Assembly: GCA_012932865.1 (NCBI GenBank)
Contig: SAXG01000020.1
Coordinates: 558,001 to 622,000 of the forward strand
Source: Amylostereum areolatum
Lineage: Eukaryota > Basidiomycota > Agaricomycetes > Russulales > Stereaceae
Reading direction: 5' to 3'
Length of the DNA: 64,000 nucleotides
Shown here piece after piece: positions 32,728-43,648 of this stretch (position 1 is its first letter; the number at the start of each line of letters is the position of its first letter). The position numbers and the translations under genes are program-made. A model generated the notes under the pieces. That model was not told the origin of the DNA. It saw only the letters and a list, made by a program, of their open reading frames with translations, and did not search any database.

Positions 32728-34551
32728 GTACCTCTATATCTCGCAGACCATGGGCTTTGAGAAGCTGTTCACGTTCACCAGAAAGAAGCTGACGGCCTTG
32801 TTCAACCAAGAGCTGGCTTTCTTCTGCTGTGCGAAGCTTCGACATGACAGAAAGGTTTGACAGCTCTTCTGCAGAAACAAGGCAAACAGGACAAGGGAGT
32901 TTCCCTCCAAATCCACGGATCAGTGACATGACACATCTTCCACAAAGTTGTTAGCACATTACTGGGCATGGAGAATGAAACTTAGATTACGTACTGTTCT
33001 TCGTAGTCGGCCGACAGAATGAGGATAGCTGGAAAGAGGTGTCGTACATCTCCATCTCCACATTTGAACCACTGCCCCATCTTGGACGCCTCGATGACAG
33101 ACCGGAGTATCTCGTAGAAGGCCGCATGCCATACAACAGGCTTGAAATTAGCGAAGCCTGGTTTTTTTGTTTCGGCAGGGTCTTCTTCAACCTGTAGTGT
33201 AGATGAGAATAAGAACAATTATGCAAATGTCAGAGAAAGGGGATTTACAATTGGAAGCCATCCGACAACCCTGCCACCTCTGGTACCTTCGCCGTTTCGG
33301 ATGTCGGACGGAAGGTTACACACTCGTGCAATTACAGGGTATCCTTTGGCAGTGCCGAAAGTTGAAAACCTGCTCTTGTCAGCATAGAGAAGGATGAAGA
33401 TTGGATGTGCACCGTCCGGAAGTTTGGTCTAGATTACTAACTAGTAAGAAAAAGCGGGTCAAACACTGGCAGTATAGACTGTGTACATGCCTGAATCTCC
33501 CACCATTGGTCGCCTGTCCACGGCTCGTGGAAAATGCAAACAAAGGTCTCTCCGTTGAACTTGAAGATCTTGTGTATGTCCCACTCAAAGTGCGGTGCAA
33601 GCTTCGGGTCTTGCAATAGGTCGGAGAGCCAGTCCCACAGAGGGCGAGCGTGCACCTCAAACTTCTGCGGCTCCGGCTCATTCTTGTACGGGACAGATAT
33701 GGTGGTACGTTCAAACTACAGCTAGCTTAACGAAAGTGTGGTAGTATGTAGCATGTACGTACTGTGGTGAGCGTATGATTTGCATGCCCCCATGCTCTCT
33801 CCAAGTCCGCATAGCTGGATAGCGTGAACTTTCCCGGTCTGTCGATACAGGATCTGACCAGTTTGATGAGACGGTCACACTGGTCTTGATTAAGCGATCC
33901 TTGGTGCATGATCTTGGCGATCGAGAAGTCCTCGCGCGTATTGAAGTATGGCCTCCATGGTTCTTGTGGCGGTGGGTCGCGAGGAATTTGGGGGGGGGGG
34001 CGTCCGTAATCTTCGAAGTGCACAGTTTCCGTTGGGCGGTTACTTGTGGGATGATAGAAAGTACGGAAATCATCGTGTTGTAGATCAGATGACGCGGTGG
34101 GAAGTTCGGGATCTGAGGCTGAATGATGAGCACGAGGACGACGGGAATGCAGTTTTGACGCACCGTTCGTTGCATAGGCAACATTGCTCCCAAGTTGATC
34201 ATCGAGATCGGTGGTGATCGGAGGGGAAGAGAATCGGTCGGGCATGGCAGAAGTGAGGTTTTGACGTATGGGAGCGGGCATACAATGCTGAACCTCTGAG
34301 CTTGCTGTAGGTGCCATCCTTTCTGCATCATCAAGTGGATGTCAGGAAAAGCACGAGAGTGAGTCAATTGAAGACGCACTGGACGCCCTTTGTCTGAGAT
34401 CCTCCTCGTAAAGTTGTTTGCCTCATTCTGCTGCAAGTCTCTTGCCACAGGCCTTCTCGTAGTTTGTCAAATCTCCTCCTGGCGCAAACAGGCGATTGCA
34501 GTGATGACAAGGCACCTTATCTTTCGTCGATGTTGGATTTTGGGTGGCCAT
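32728..34551 (-). pseudogene. Plavaka-like transposon gene, N-terminal part
   Basis: Minus-strand blocks in order: an N-terminal zinc-finger-like segment from ATG 34,551 (VPCHHCNRLFAPGGDLTNYEKAC), an in-frame TGA after RLAAE (CGA expected), then blocks at 34,317-33,727, 33,655-33,437 (ARPLWDW-like, HFEWDIHKIFKFNGETF, HEPWTGDQWW), 33,218-32,982 (VVWHAAFYEILRSV, FPAILILSADYEEQ) and 32,929-32,728 (LPCPVCLVSAEELSNLS, LKAHGLRDIE). These match the basidiomycete-specific CACTA-related Plavaka family as I know it. The 3' half is gone, cut by the family-2 LTR. Introns between blocks are likely. Confidence 0.7.
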
Positions 34552-34945
34552 TGGAGTTCGTGCACAACGGATGAGAGCGGAGGGTGAAAAAAGATGGAGG
34601 AGATCAGAGGGTGAAAAAGGACGAATAGAGACAGTAAGAAACAGTTGGAAACTCGAAGGAATACAATATGTACAGGGACGGCGATGATACCTAATCATAC
34701 AGGGTGCAGAGGGGTGTGGGGGAGGTGGTCACGAACAAGAACGACGGTTCATCCAACGTTCATCGCTGATCAGCCACGGATAATTGCCGGCTATGCTTGG
34801 TAATCAGGCGGTCACGCTGATCAGCGACGAATGATTGCAGGTTCTAATTACCAGCACTTGTAAGGCTTCTCTGAAGCGGATAATGGTAGTTATCAGGAAC
34901 TGATGAGCCAAACACCTGATAAGTCCGAATCTGTTTTTCCGACAT
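34552..34945. other. Gene-free spacer
   Basis: No supported gene. Contains short related pieces (CTGATCAGCxACG) at about 34,770-34,830. Confidence 0.35.
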
Positions 34946-35116
34946 GGGAGCGCGCAAGCGCTCACACCATTTGTGTTGGGGTGTGGGAGCACATAAGCGC
35001 TCACGCCATGTGTGTTGGGATGTGGGAGTGCGCAAGCGCTCACACCATTTGTGTTGGGGTGTGGGAGCATGCAAGCACTCGTGTCATTTATGTTGGGATG
35101 TGGGAGTGCACACAGG
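34946..35116. repeat. 39-bp tandem repeat, about 4.4 copies
   Basis: Units start at 34,946, 34,985, 35,024, 35,063 and (partial) 35,102, each beginning GGGAGxxCxxAAGCxCTC. They are contiguous with no spacers, and each unit contains a GCGCAAGCGC-like palindrome. Confidence 0.85.
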
Positions 35117-35369
35117 CCTTCATTTTCCCTCACCTCCTCACCTCTTCTCCGTTCATTGCGGAAGCATGTACAAAATGTAAAAAATGTCACATTTATGCTA
35201 CAGAACATATGATACAGTATCTAATACTACAGCCACAATGCAGTCATGAATAGCCCCTACACTCAGGGATTTCTTAAGAAATCATTTTACCATCCTATAA
35301 ATGATGGGTAAGAAATCCTTATTACACATATATCTACAAATCAGCTATAATTCCGGTTGGCCATGTAGT

Positions 35370-36050
35370 GCGAGTGCGAGTGTTGAGGGTGTGGGCGTCA
35401 AGCACGTGGGCATGCGGGCATTGAGGGATCTGGGCATGGGCATGGGTGTCGAGGGTGGGGCATGCCTGTTGCAATGGGCACACGTGCATTGCAGGCACAG
35501 GCACACGAGTGTTGAGTGCATGGGGGCGGAGGCGAGGGTGTTCAAGGCATACAGGGGGGCGAGCACGGGCGTGGAGGGCACAGCGCGTGGAGGGTGGAGG
35601 AGCAGGCACGTCAAGGGCGGGGAGGCGCACATGTCAGGGACGGGAGCGCAGGGAGCCAGGTGATGGGCAAGGAAGAGGAGAGAGGAGAGGAAAGAGGGGA
35701 TACACACCTGGGGCGCGGCTCGTGCGCTAGCTTCCCGAGAGGCGTCTTTGGACGCAAAGAAACCTCCAGGAGTGCGGCGGCATTGAGTGCACACGTGCAC
35801 AAGTGTTGAATGTTGAGGGCAGGTGGGCGTGGGCGTGCAGTCGCGGGCAGCTTGAGTGCGTGGGCGCGGGCAGCTTGACAGCGCGTGGGAGCGTTCATTG
35901 ATGGTGTGGGCGTAGAGGGCATGGACGTGGAGGGCAATGACGTCGAAGGTGCGCCGGCACAAGCGTTGAGGGCGCGGACTTTGCCGTTGAGATGGAGAGA
36001 GGGTGAGGAGGATGAGGAGGATGTGGATGAGAAGGAAGAGAAAGACAACT
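35370..36050. repeat. Low-complexity GTGGGC/GGGCAT-rich stretch
   Basis: Purine/T-rich degenerate minisatellite on plus. All ORFs here, on both strands, are composition-driven. No gene supported between 35,117 and 37,519. Confidence 0.6.
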
Positions 36051-36099
36051 GATGACGTGGCGGACATCGCCAGCTCGGCATTTCCGCGCTGAAAACTGA

Positions 36100-36156
36100 G
36101 TTATGATGTATTCTTGGGACACGCAGGAAAGTCATGTCCAAAGAATACGTCATAAC
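36100..36156. repeat. 22-bp inverted repeat with 13-nt loop
   Basis: GTTATGATGTATTCTTGGGACA (36,100-36,121) is matched, inverted, by 36,135-36,156 with two mismatches; weak similarity continues outward. It separates two different low-complexity stretches. Confidence 0.8.
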
Positions 36157-36229
36157 TATGGTTTTTGACTTTTTTCTTTCTTCTTATCCTCCACTTATGA
36201 TCATCATCCCCCTCAACGCCCCTCCCTCT

Positions 36230-37030
36230 CCTCCTCTCCCCTCGCCACCGCCCGCTCTCACCACCACACTCGCCGCCACCCGTCCTCGCCACCAGCCGCC
36301 CTCACCATCGCCCATGCCATCACCCATGCCCACGCCCTCACCAACGCCCTCGCCCCCGCTCTCGCCAACGCCCTTGCCAATGCTCGCACGCCACGCACGC
36401 CTGCCTGCAACACGCATGCACGCAATGCCCGCACGCCCGCTACGCCCGCCTGCCCACTACGCTCGCTACACCCGCCCGCCCACACGCCCACCCACATACC
36501 CACCCACAATGCCCGCCCATAACGCACGCCACGCCCGCCACGCCCACCTGCACGCCTGCCTGCAACGCGTGTGCACGCAATGCCCGCACACCCGCTACGC
36601 CTGCATGCGCACCACGCCCGCCCACCCGCACGCACGCCACGCCCGCCCACACGCCTGCCCGCCTGCCTGCCACGCACTCCACGCACTCCACACACTCCAC
36701 GCACTCCACGCACTCCACGCACTCCACGCCTGCCCACCCGCATGCCACGCACGCACGCACACACGCCACACACGCCCACCACGCCCGCCTACATGTCTGC
36801 CTGCCCGCCACGCACTCCACGCATGCCCGCATGCCCGCACGCACGCCACGCATGCACGCCCACACCGCCTGCCCTCGATGCATGCACGGACACCACGCCA
36901 CGCACACATGCATGCCATGCCCGCCCGCCCGCCACGCTCACTCGCTCGCCCGCACGCCTGCCTGCAATGCGCGTGCACGCGCACCCCTTGGCTTCACGCC
37001 CGACCGACGCTGCTCGCGCGACGCGCGAGC
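36230..37030. repeat. Low-complexity CGCCCGC/ACGCACGCC array
   Basis: Degenerate minisatellite of ACGCCCGCC, CACGCACTCC and related words; CACGCACTCCACGCACTCCA runs at about 36,670-36,730. The 300-residue ORF on plus is a product of this composition. Confidence 0.7.
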
Positions 37031-37519
37031 ACGTAGGCCTGGCGTGTATGCGCCTTGTAGTGGATTGTGTGCGTCAGGTACCATGCTCAGGGATAGGGGA
37101 CGACAGGAGAAGGAGGAAGAAAAAAGAAAAAAGAAAGAAAGATAGACTCAATGCATGTTGATGGAGTGTGCAGGAGGAGGAGGAAGAGGAAGACCTTGAA
37201 TAAAATGCAGCAGCTGCCGGAAGCATTGTTCGAGGGTAGAATCGTCTTGGACGAGATTTATATAGGTTGTTTAAAAATAAGCCGAAGTAAAGAGATGTCA
37301 TGTTGGCATAACAAGACCATTATTGTCTGCTCAGTTTGTGTTTAAATGATGAAGGAGGTGTACAGGATAGAGGATGAAATAACCGTGCAGCTCATCTTAC
37401 CGACGGTCGTACATATTTTGTGTAGAGCTTTAGTGAGAAGTGTAGTCAGTGTTGTATGAGAGTGTACAAATGATTGAAGGACAAATTGTATTGATGTAAC
37501 CCTAACCTAGCCCGTCTCA

Positions 37520-40418
37520 GCGTCACAAATCGTGCACGGATGGGAAGGAAAAAGATGACATAATAAATGTTCCCCGACTTCAGCAGCTTGTTCGTCAAGG
37601 TCTGAAAGAACATGTAGGATTGTCACGGATTGTTCAACGCATTGAGGATGCAATGTCAGATATATACTATGCGTGTGGATACAGCGAGATGAACCTCGAC
37701 ATGTCACTGATGGTCCTATGCCTTGGTGGCCAAAAACTAATGTACACCATGAACCGTTACATAGCCATCCCTTCTATCCGGTCTCTTCGCCGTGCACACA
37801 TCTTCATCAAGCTCATGCTAAGTCTCGGGTCCCCAACTCAAGAGGAAATTCGTCACAACATGGATGCCCTTTTCTCTCTGCGGATTCTGGCTAGTATTGA
37901 AGATACTGCTCAGCCATACCAATCCGGGATGTCTATGCTGTGGAACAAGGTCAATAAAGAGAATGCAGCTTGCTATCTGGAACATCTCAACGCTGTCGGC
38001 GGACTTTGTCGTGAATACTCACATCAAGTCAACCTGCGGCTGAACACCATCGAGAACACAGTCGACAGTACCATCCACTATGGCAAAGAGGCATCAATCA
38101 TCGCAATGGCCTCATTTGGGCGCATTCTGCGTGGGGTGTTCCTGATCCTGATTTCTCCGACTTGCAAGAAGGAAACATCAAACGAGTCATGGCACCTTCT
38201 AGACCGGGTGTTCTCAACGTGGAAGCAAGTTGGCGAGCAGTACTTTGGACCTATATGGTCCTTTGCATCAGATGGCGATGCAGGGCGGCACACAATTGTT
38301 TATGCAAATTTTCTCCATGTTTGTATTGATGCAACATACCCCCTCTTCAAGTACCTTGGCCAACTACCCGGGCTCAACCTGATGGTCAGAAAGGATGATG
38401 TCATGGCAACATTTGACTGGAAACACGAGATCAAACGTAAGTCTATGCCTCTTGAACTCAATGGCCGAGTATACCTAACCGACACATGTGGGGATTGTGC
38501 AGCTACTTCGCTCTGTAGATGGAATAATCATTGGACGTGTTGCGCTTAACTATAGCATCTTCAAGAATCACCTTCTCCGCACAGGTCAATCAGAAATAGA
38601 GGTTGAACGTCTGTTGAATGCAGGGGGCTCACAAGATGTTCCCTGCATGATCAACTTGATCAATGCAATTCACTCCATCGCTTCCGCTCTAACGTGCAAC
38701 TGTATGCCTGCAGAGGTAGTTGAGGCAGCACATATATCTGTACTCGGCGAGATGATCACCATGTTTATGCACGCATTCATCATGCCGCACTTCAGCCTTA
38801 CGGATCAAGTTGCTTCCTTGAGCAAATATGTGCACCTCGTGTTTGCGCTGTTTTGGGAACACCATGTCAACTTCATGCCCTATCAGCTCTACGGTGATAC
38901 CCAGACAACGGTCAAGAATATCATAATCTGCATCACCAAACAGCAAGCCCTCAATGGCACTCAACCATTCTATCTGTTCTGGACCGGCGACGACCGTCTC
39001 GAAGTTCTATTTGGCATCCTATGCATGATGGGAGGTCATAATCCCAACTTCACATTCACACAGCTCACTGATCGCATTACGGTGGCCATGAAGTTGGACG
39101 GAGTATTCGTGCACCACCCAGAACTGGCCCAAGGTCACAGACGGCTCAAAGTGACGTGGACCGAGCAAGTGGACCACCTGAACCCTGAATCCTGGCTTGG
39201 AAATGTGGTTGCGAACAGCATTGATCTGCCTTCTGCATGGTGTAAAGGGCGCGATGGGGCTGCCACTATCCTGGGCACAATCCATATCTACCCCAACTTT
39301 GATACCTTGTTTGATGCTGAATGTGTGTGTGACCTCCTCAAACTGTTTGGCGATGGCAAATATCCTAGTGCATTGACGATGCAGGTGGACCGCACGGTTG
39401 AGATCGCAGACGTCAAACCTCCGAACACAGCTCCGACTGCAAATCTGTACTCTCCAGATCCTGGTTCATGCATTCTCGTCGACTCAATTCATCCACCTTA
39501 TCTGCCACACCAAATCCAATAGACCCTACACCCATTGATAACCCAGACCCAGGTGGTGTATTTGAGGTCTCAATCCTCGACACACTCACATATATTTCAC
39601 ATGATCAGGATGTCTCTCTGGAAGATGCTCTAGATCTATTAGAGGAGCACCAGCTGCCGTCTTCGCTTTCGGAGGTTGAGCACACTCCTTGGCTGGAACG
39701 GAGCGAAGCAGATGGCGGTCGCATGCACAAGACCATTGTCTGCCACCGTATCATCACACCAAATTTCATTTGCAAACCCCATGAGCGGCTCTGGGGGTTT
39801 CGTGACTACACGTATGACCTCAAGCCCCGTATCTCCCATGGTGGCCATGTAGTAGACTCTGATGCATTCCTTGTTCACGATCTCTTCGCCACAATGCTTT
39901 GCTGTGGTAATTCAGTTTTGCTTGCAATCCTCAAGTGTATTGCCATTGACGAGAAGGGTACCCGCATTGACTGTGTCAATATCCAGAGCCTCCGTGTTGT
40001 CACATCAGGGATTAATTTTACTGGTCAAGTCCTGTCTCTTCGCAGTCTCACACAAGATGAGCAGGCCGATCCGATGGATATCACCATGGACTCAGAAACT
40101 GATAGATCCACCTCAACAGACGGACCGTTGTGGATTTGGGATGGCAGCTTCGTCAAGCTCACTCTCAGTAACCCGTCACAACCTGCACCTCTAGGAAAGT
40201 CAGTACGCAAAATCCTTGCTGTCAAGGTCGGCAGTCACCTGTGCCATGCTATTAACCCCACAATTATTCCGAGCCGAGATTCTCAAGTGTACATTCCAAA
40301 CCCCGCACTTGATGCAGCATCTGACCTGTGTTTATCTTCCCAAGCACGAGCCACTGTACCATGTATTCTTACATGGCAAGTTGAAGCCACAGACTTGGAT
40401 GTACTAATCAAGCATCTG
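37520..40418 (+). pseudogene. P-element-like transposase gene, truncated at the 3' side
   Basis: Coding from about 37,520 (after a CTCAG acceptor) through 38,436. An 82-nt intron (38,437 GTAAGT to 38,518 GTAG) keeps the frame: ...DWKHEIKHGIIIGRVALN. The frame is open on to 39,522. A further related frame runs from 39,468 to the LTR at 40,419, so a frameshift or intron lies near 39,470-39,540. Notable motifs are FASDGDAGRH, YANFLHVC, DDRLEVLFGILCMMGGHNPNF and NPESWLGNV. Long versions of this protein are repeated in many agaricomycete genomes. The D-x-LE-x2-FG pattern resembles the C-terminal core of P-element/THAP9 transposases; that link is inference. The last codons run into the family-2 LTR. 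Confidence 0.55.
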
Positions 40419-40926
40419 TGTTACAACTCGATTGAGGTATTCCATTCTTGTTACCTTATTAGGAAGAACATCGCTAAACAACGGATTACGACTGTGCCCC
40501 AGCTCGTAACCGTCCTGACGACGCAGCTACGACTGTGCCACAGCTCGTAGCCGTCTCAACGACGCAGCCACAACTGTGCCCCAGTCGCGTCCCCGTAGAT
40601 ACTTGATGTGACTGTTACCAAATGTACATATATTTACTCGACCTCCTTTCTTATAAAAGGAGGCTCAAAGAACGAGCCATTCCCCAGCTCGTTCTCTTTG
40701 TAAATACAGGACTGTTCTAACTAGAACCTCCTCTTAAGAATACTAAAGAGAATCTAGCGCAAACCAAGTCGAAAGCTCGCCTAAGTCTTCCGTGAAGACT
40801 TACTGCTTCACTTATCGACCTTAGCCTTCATATAACCGAGACGTCTGGATCACCTGATCCCACTTCTCATATGCAAGAGTACTGTAGCCTGAGCCGCTTG
40901 TCACGTGATAAGGACCGTCCTTAACA
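40419..40926 (+). repeat. 5' LTR of the family-2 element
   Basis: 508 bp TGTTACAAC to CCTTAACA, longer than the 469-bp relatives because a CTGTGCCCCAGCTCGTAACC-type segment is repeated (about 40,490-40,560). TATAAAAG at 40,652; predicted RNA start A at 40,686 in AGCTCGTTCT, 34 nt downstream. Confidence 0.9.
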
Positions 40927-41915
40927 CTAGAACGAGCTCTCCTCTACACCAGCTCACCCTACAGTTTGGCGCAGAGCATCAAACAAAAACACCCACTACG
41001 GAGCCAGCGGAACAACCCGCTGAGAAAAGACCATCAGACTTTGAGATCCCTCAGCTCCAATCAAACTGTCAACGAGATTTCCCAAACGGAAACGAAGATC
41101 ATCACTGGACATTTGATCCTTATCATCTCCTTTTCTACTACGACGGAGCCTTCATCGCGAAAGAAAGCAAAGGGACATACACATATCAGTGGAACCCACC
41201 CATATACAGATACAACCTTCCCCCAGCAGCAGAATACTACAAAGATAGATCTAAAAGAGAAAAGGAAGACGGAAGCTACGACAACTCACACTGGAAGCAC
41301 CCAGATTATTCAAGACCTCATATCGGGCCCCTCTCATCAGAAGAACTCTGGAAACACCCGGACGCACAGAAAGTCGAAGAGAAGCCTTACACCGGGAATA
41401 TTAAGGACTACTGGGAATTTGATCCAGATACCGACACAGCCGATACGACAACCGAACCACAGAACCCTCAAACCGAACCCCAGCATCCTCAAGAATCCGC
41501 AACAGCAGCACCGCCTCCAGAGGAAACCGCACCAGAACTTAAGAGAACTATATCAAGCCCCCGAATTAAGTCCGATTCCGGAGGAAGTCGAGAACGCAGC
41601 CCATCGAGCGCAGCAGAAACGGAAGAACGTACAGAGAACCCGACAAGATCTCCATCAGTCGCATCAAACGATGACATCTTCAGGACCAGACAAGGAAGAA
41701 GAGGAAATCTATTCGGAAAACCCGAAAACATCACATCAATGGGAGACGCCACCACCTCGATACCCAACCCCGCCACCACACCTGGCAATGTCCCCCCTGG
41801 AGAGACTAATGTACCGCGCCAGACGCCTGCAACTCCAACACCAGCCGATCCCGCAAAACCGAGACATGAGACTCGATTCTCCCTAGGACTTGGCATGGTC
41901 GAACCAATAGGGTAG
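40927..41915 (+). CDS. Met-less leader ORF running into the start of Gag, family 2
   Basis: An open frame with no ATG in any sense frame from 40,927 to 41,670. The first in-frame ATG is at 41,739 (MGDATTS...), a likely Gag start. Upstream of it are 271 codons of Met-less protein sequence with WTFDPYHLLFYYDGAFIA, KGTYTYQWNPPIYRY, SSEELWKHPDA and DYWEFDPDTD, rich in P, E and T further on. TAG at 41,913, then two more stops, then the gag core in the same frame. Family not recognised. Layout parallels family 1. Confidence 0.6.
40929..40938 (+). promoter_or_regulatory. Primer-binding site, family 2, self-priming type
   Basis: AGAACGAGCT, 2 nt after the LTR, is the exact reverse complement of AGCTCGTTCT at 40,686-40,695, the predicted RNA 5' end. 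Confidence 0.7.
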
Positions 41916-41999
41916 AAAATGCCATCACCGTGATCACCATCACTTTCCGACCGATCGGTCAATAATAAGAAAGGAAAAGAAGTTCAAGACTAGGTCTTC

Positions 42000-42611
42000 G
42001 GAAGAGGAGCAACCGCGGATCTTCCGAAAGAATTGAAGCACCCACCAGGGAATTCCCCACCAAGCGGAACAGGAACAATCGGATCAAAACCCGAAGATAA
42101 GGACAAAGGATTCAAACTAAATGCACTAGGAGTATACGACGGAAGAGACCGGGCAAAAGCAGCAAAGTTCATAGAACAATGCGTACTTCGCTTCATAGCA
42201 TTTCCCAATGCATATGCGGCCAACATGCGTAAGATAACCTTCGTACTCTCGCATCTCACCAATGGACCTGCCCTCCACTGGGCGTCCCTTTTAATAAGCA
42301 AGATCAACAAGATACAAGATCGCGGTCTAGATCCAGAAGTATACCTTCCATGGACGGCATTCCGCGACTACTTCTTAGAAACCTTTCGAGAAATAGACCC
42401 AGGAAGGGACACTAGATTCAACATACAGCGCCTAGAACAAGGTACCATGGAAACCAAGGATTATATCACGATCTTCAGAGACTATGCCATGGAAGCTGGT
42501 TACGATCATAAAGCATTGATCGACCAATTCAAGAGAGGACTGCGCAACGATATCGTAGTCGAGATCCTCAAGAGAGATCACATCTCGAACGATATTGACG
42601 AATAGTATGAA
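42000..42611 (+). pseudogene. gag: Gag core of the family-2 element, cut by copy D
   Basis: In frame with the leader ORF; no ATG ahead of the conserved part. Typical Ty3/gypsy Gag core: KAAKFIEQCVLRF, GPALHWASLLISKIN, LPWTAFRDYFLETFREID, RDTRFNIQRLEQGTMETKDY, LIDQFKRGLRNDI. It ends IDE, TAG (probably former TGG), YE, then the LTR of copy D. The zinc knuckle and pol are lost. Confidence 0.75.
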
Positions 42612-43031
42612 TGTCACGGATCGCTCCATTTCTCTCTTCGTTTGCAGACCTCGTACACGCGACGTGTCACGGCACATGACTTTCCCTTGCATCACATGCT
42701 TCAACGACGTCATTGCCCGGACTTCCGAGCGGGGTTCCGCATCCTTATCTATGACATCACTGCTCCGGACCTTCGTCCTCCGCCCCATGACTCCTTTCCT
42801 ATTGTTCCCCCCGCTCGCACCACTATCGCATCGCATCGCACCATCGTTCCCACTTGTATATAAGGACAGTGTTTCTCTTCCCTTTTCCTCAGACTGTCCA
42901 TCTCGTCCTACGGTACTGTAGCGCACGTTGCACTACCCTAGACCCCGGCACTCTCAAATCTATTTTCTTCTCGCTCCTCTCATCGTCGCGACTTAGGCGG
43001 TTCATCGGTCTCATAAACTGCGTTTCTGACA
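42612..43031 (+). repeat. 5' LTR of copy D
   Basis: 420 bp. TATATAAG at 42,857; predicted RNA start A at 42,891. Confidence 0.93.
42857..42900 (+). promoter_or_regulatory. TATA box and self-complementary RNA start, copy D
   Basis: TATATAAG at 42,857-42,864 and AGACTGTCCA at 42,891-42,900. The latter is complementary to the PBS 43,034-43,043. Same 34-nt spacing in copies A and B and in the family-2 LTRs. Confidence 0.75.
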
Positions 43032-43648
43032 CCTGGACAGTCTACCCCTACGCCTACCTCGCACCCCTCTCTCCATCTACCTCTGCCGTCTCTACGACGT
43101 TAAAAACTCCCACCACGGACCTCCCGAACGCACCGGTCTTCCTCCCGTTCAACGGAAAGCCGATCACCCCCCGCGACGACGCACCACTCCCCTACCCTTG
43201 GTCCGACGCCGTCACCGTCAACTGCCTCGTCCCCGTACAGAACCTCTGCAAGAAAGATCCCTGGACCGCGCACGGTCTCAACTTCCGCATCTTCGAGTGG
43301 AGGTGGCACAAGGATCACGGTACTGTCGTCCTCGCCCTATACGTCCGAATCACTACGTGCATCAACGTAGATCTCGAACGCCTTGAATTCACCCTCCACG
43401 CCCCCACCTACCACACATACCTCATCCAAGACGCCCCCAACCCGATCCTCCAAACCAGTTTCACCTCCGTCTCCCAGTTTAACCGTCGGACCCCCGAATC
43501 CACCCCGCCACCAGTCCTCCGTCCCACCATCAAGGGTAAGACCCTTCGTCGCCGCCACCACGAACATAAGATCCGCCAGGCAGTGAAAGCCGGCTACCTC
43601 ACCAAGAAACTCCTCGGCCGTCGCCCCATCGCGGCGGACTTCTTCTAG
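42893..43648 (+). CDS. ORF1 of copy D, Met-less
   Basis: Same product as in copy A, ending LLGRRPIAADFF TAG at 43,646-43,648. The frame is even longer upstream because the TAG at the RNA start is CAG here. No ATG in any frame from the predicted RNA start to 43,874. The TAG is in frame with the gag extension. A GT-AG pair (43,536 GGTAAGA and 43,703 CCCCCCAG) would remove exactly 168 nt including the TAG and keep the frame (...TIKGVFRDYC). Confidence 0.65.
   Translation, partial: TVHLVLRYCSARCTTLDPGTLKSIFFSLLSSSRLRRFIGLINCVSDTWTVYPYAYLAPLSPSTSAVSTTLKTPTTDLPNAPVFLPFNGKPITPRDDAPLPYPWSDAVTVNCLVPVQNLCKKDPWTAHGLNFRIFEWRWHKDHGTVVLALYVRITTCINVDLERLEFTLHAPTYHTYLIQDAPNPILQTSFTSVSQFNRRTPESTPPPVLRPTIKGKTLRRRHHEHKIRQAVKAGYLTKKLLGRRPIAADFF
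43034..43043 (+). promoter_or_regulatory. Primer-binding site of copy D
   Basis: TGGACAGTCT, 2 nt after the LTR; exact complement of the predicted RNA 5' end. Confidence 0.75.

Larger units (their letters stand above)
40419..42611 (+). mobile_element. Family-2 Ty3/gypsy element, 5' part only
   Basis: 5' LTR, leader ORF and gag remain; everything downstream is replaced by chromovirus D at 42,612. It is inserted in the P-like gene (left flank ATCTG). No second LTR or right-hand remainder is in the window. Confidence 0.85.

Noticed and set aside
34946..35116. CRISPR-like array
   Set aside because: Repeats are contiguous without spacers and the genome is eukaryotic.
36134..37036. 300-residue plus-strand ORF and its antisense partners
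   Set aside because: Entire product is His/Ala/Pro/Arg/Thr low complexity from an ACGCCCGCC minisatellite; all frames are open for the same reason.
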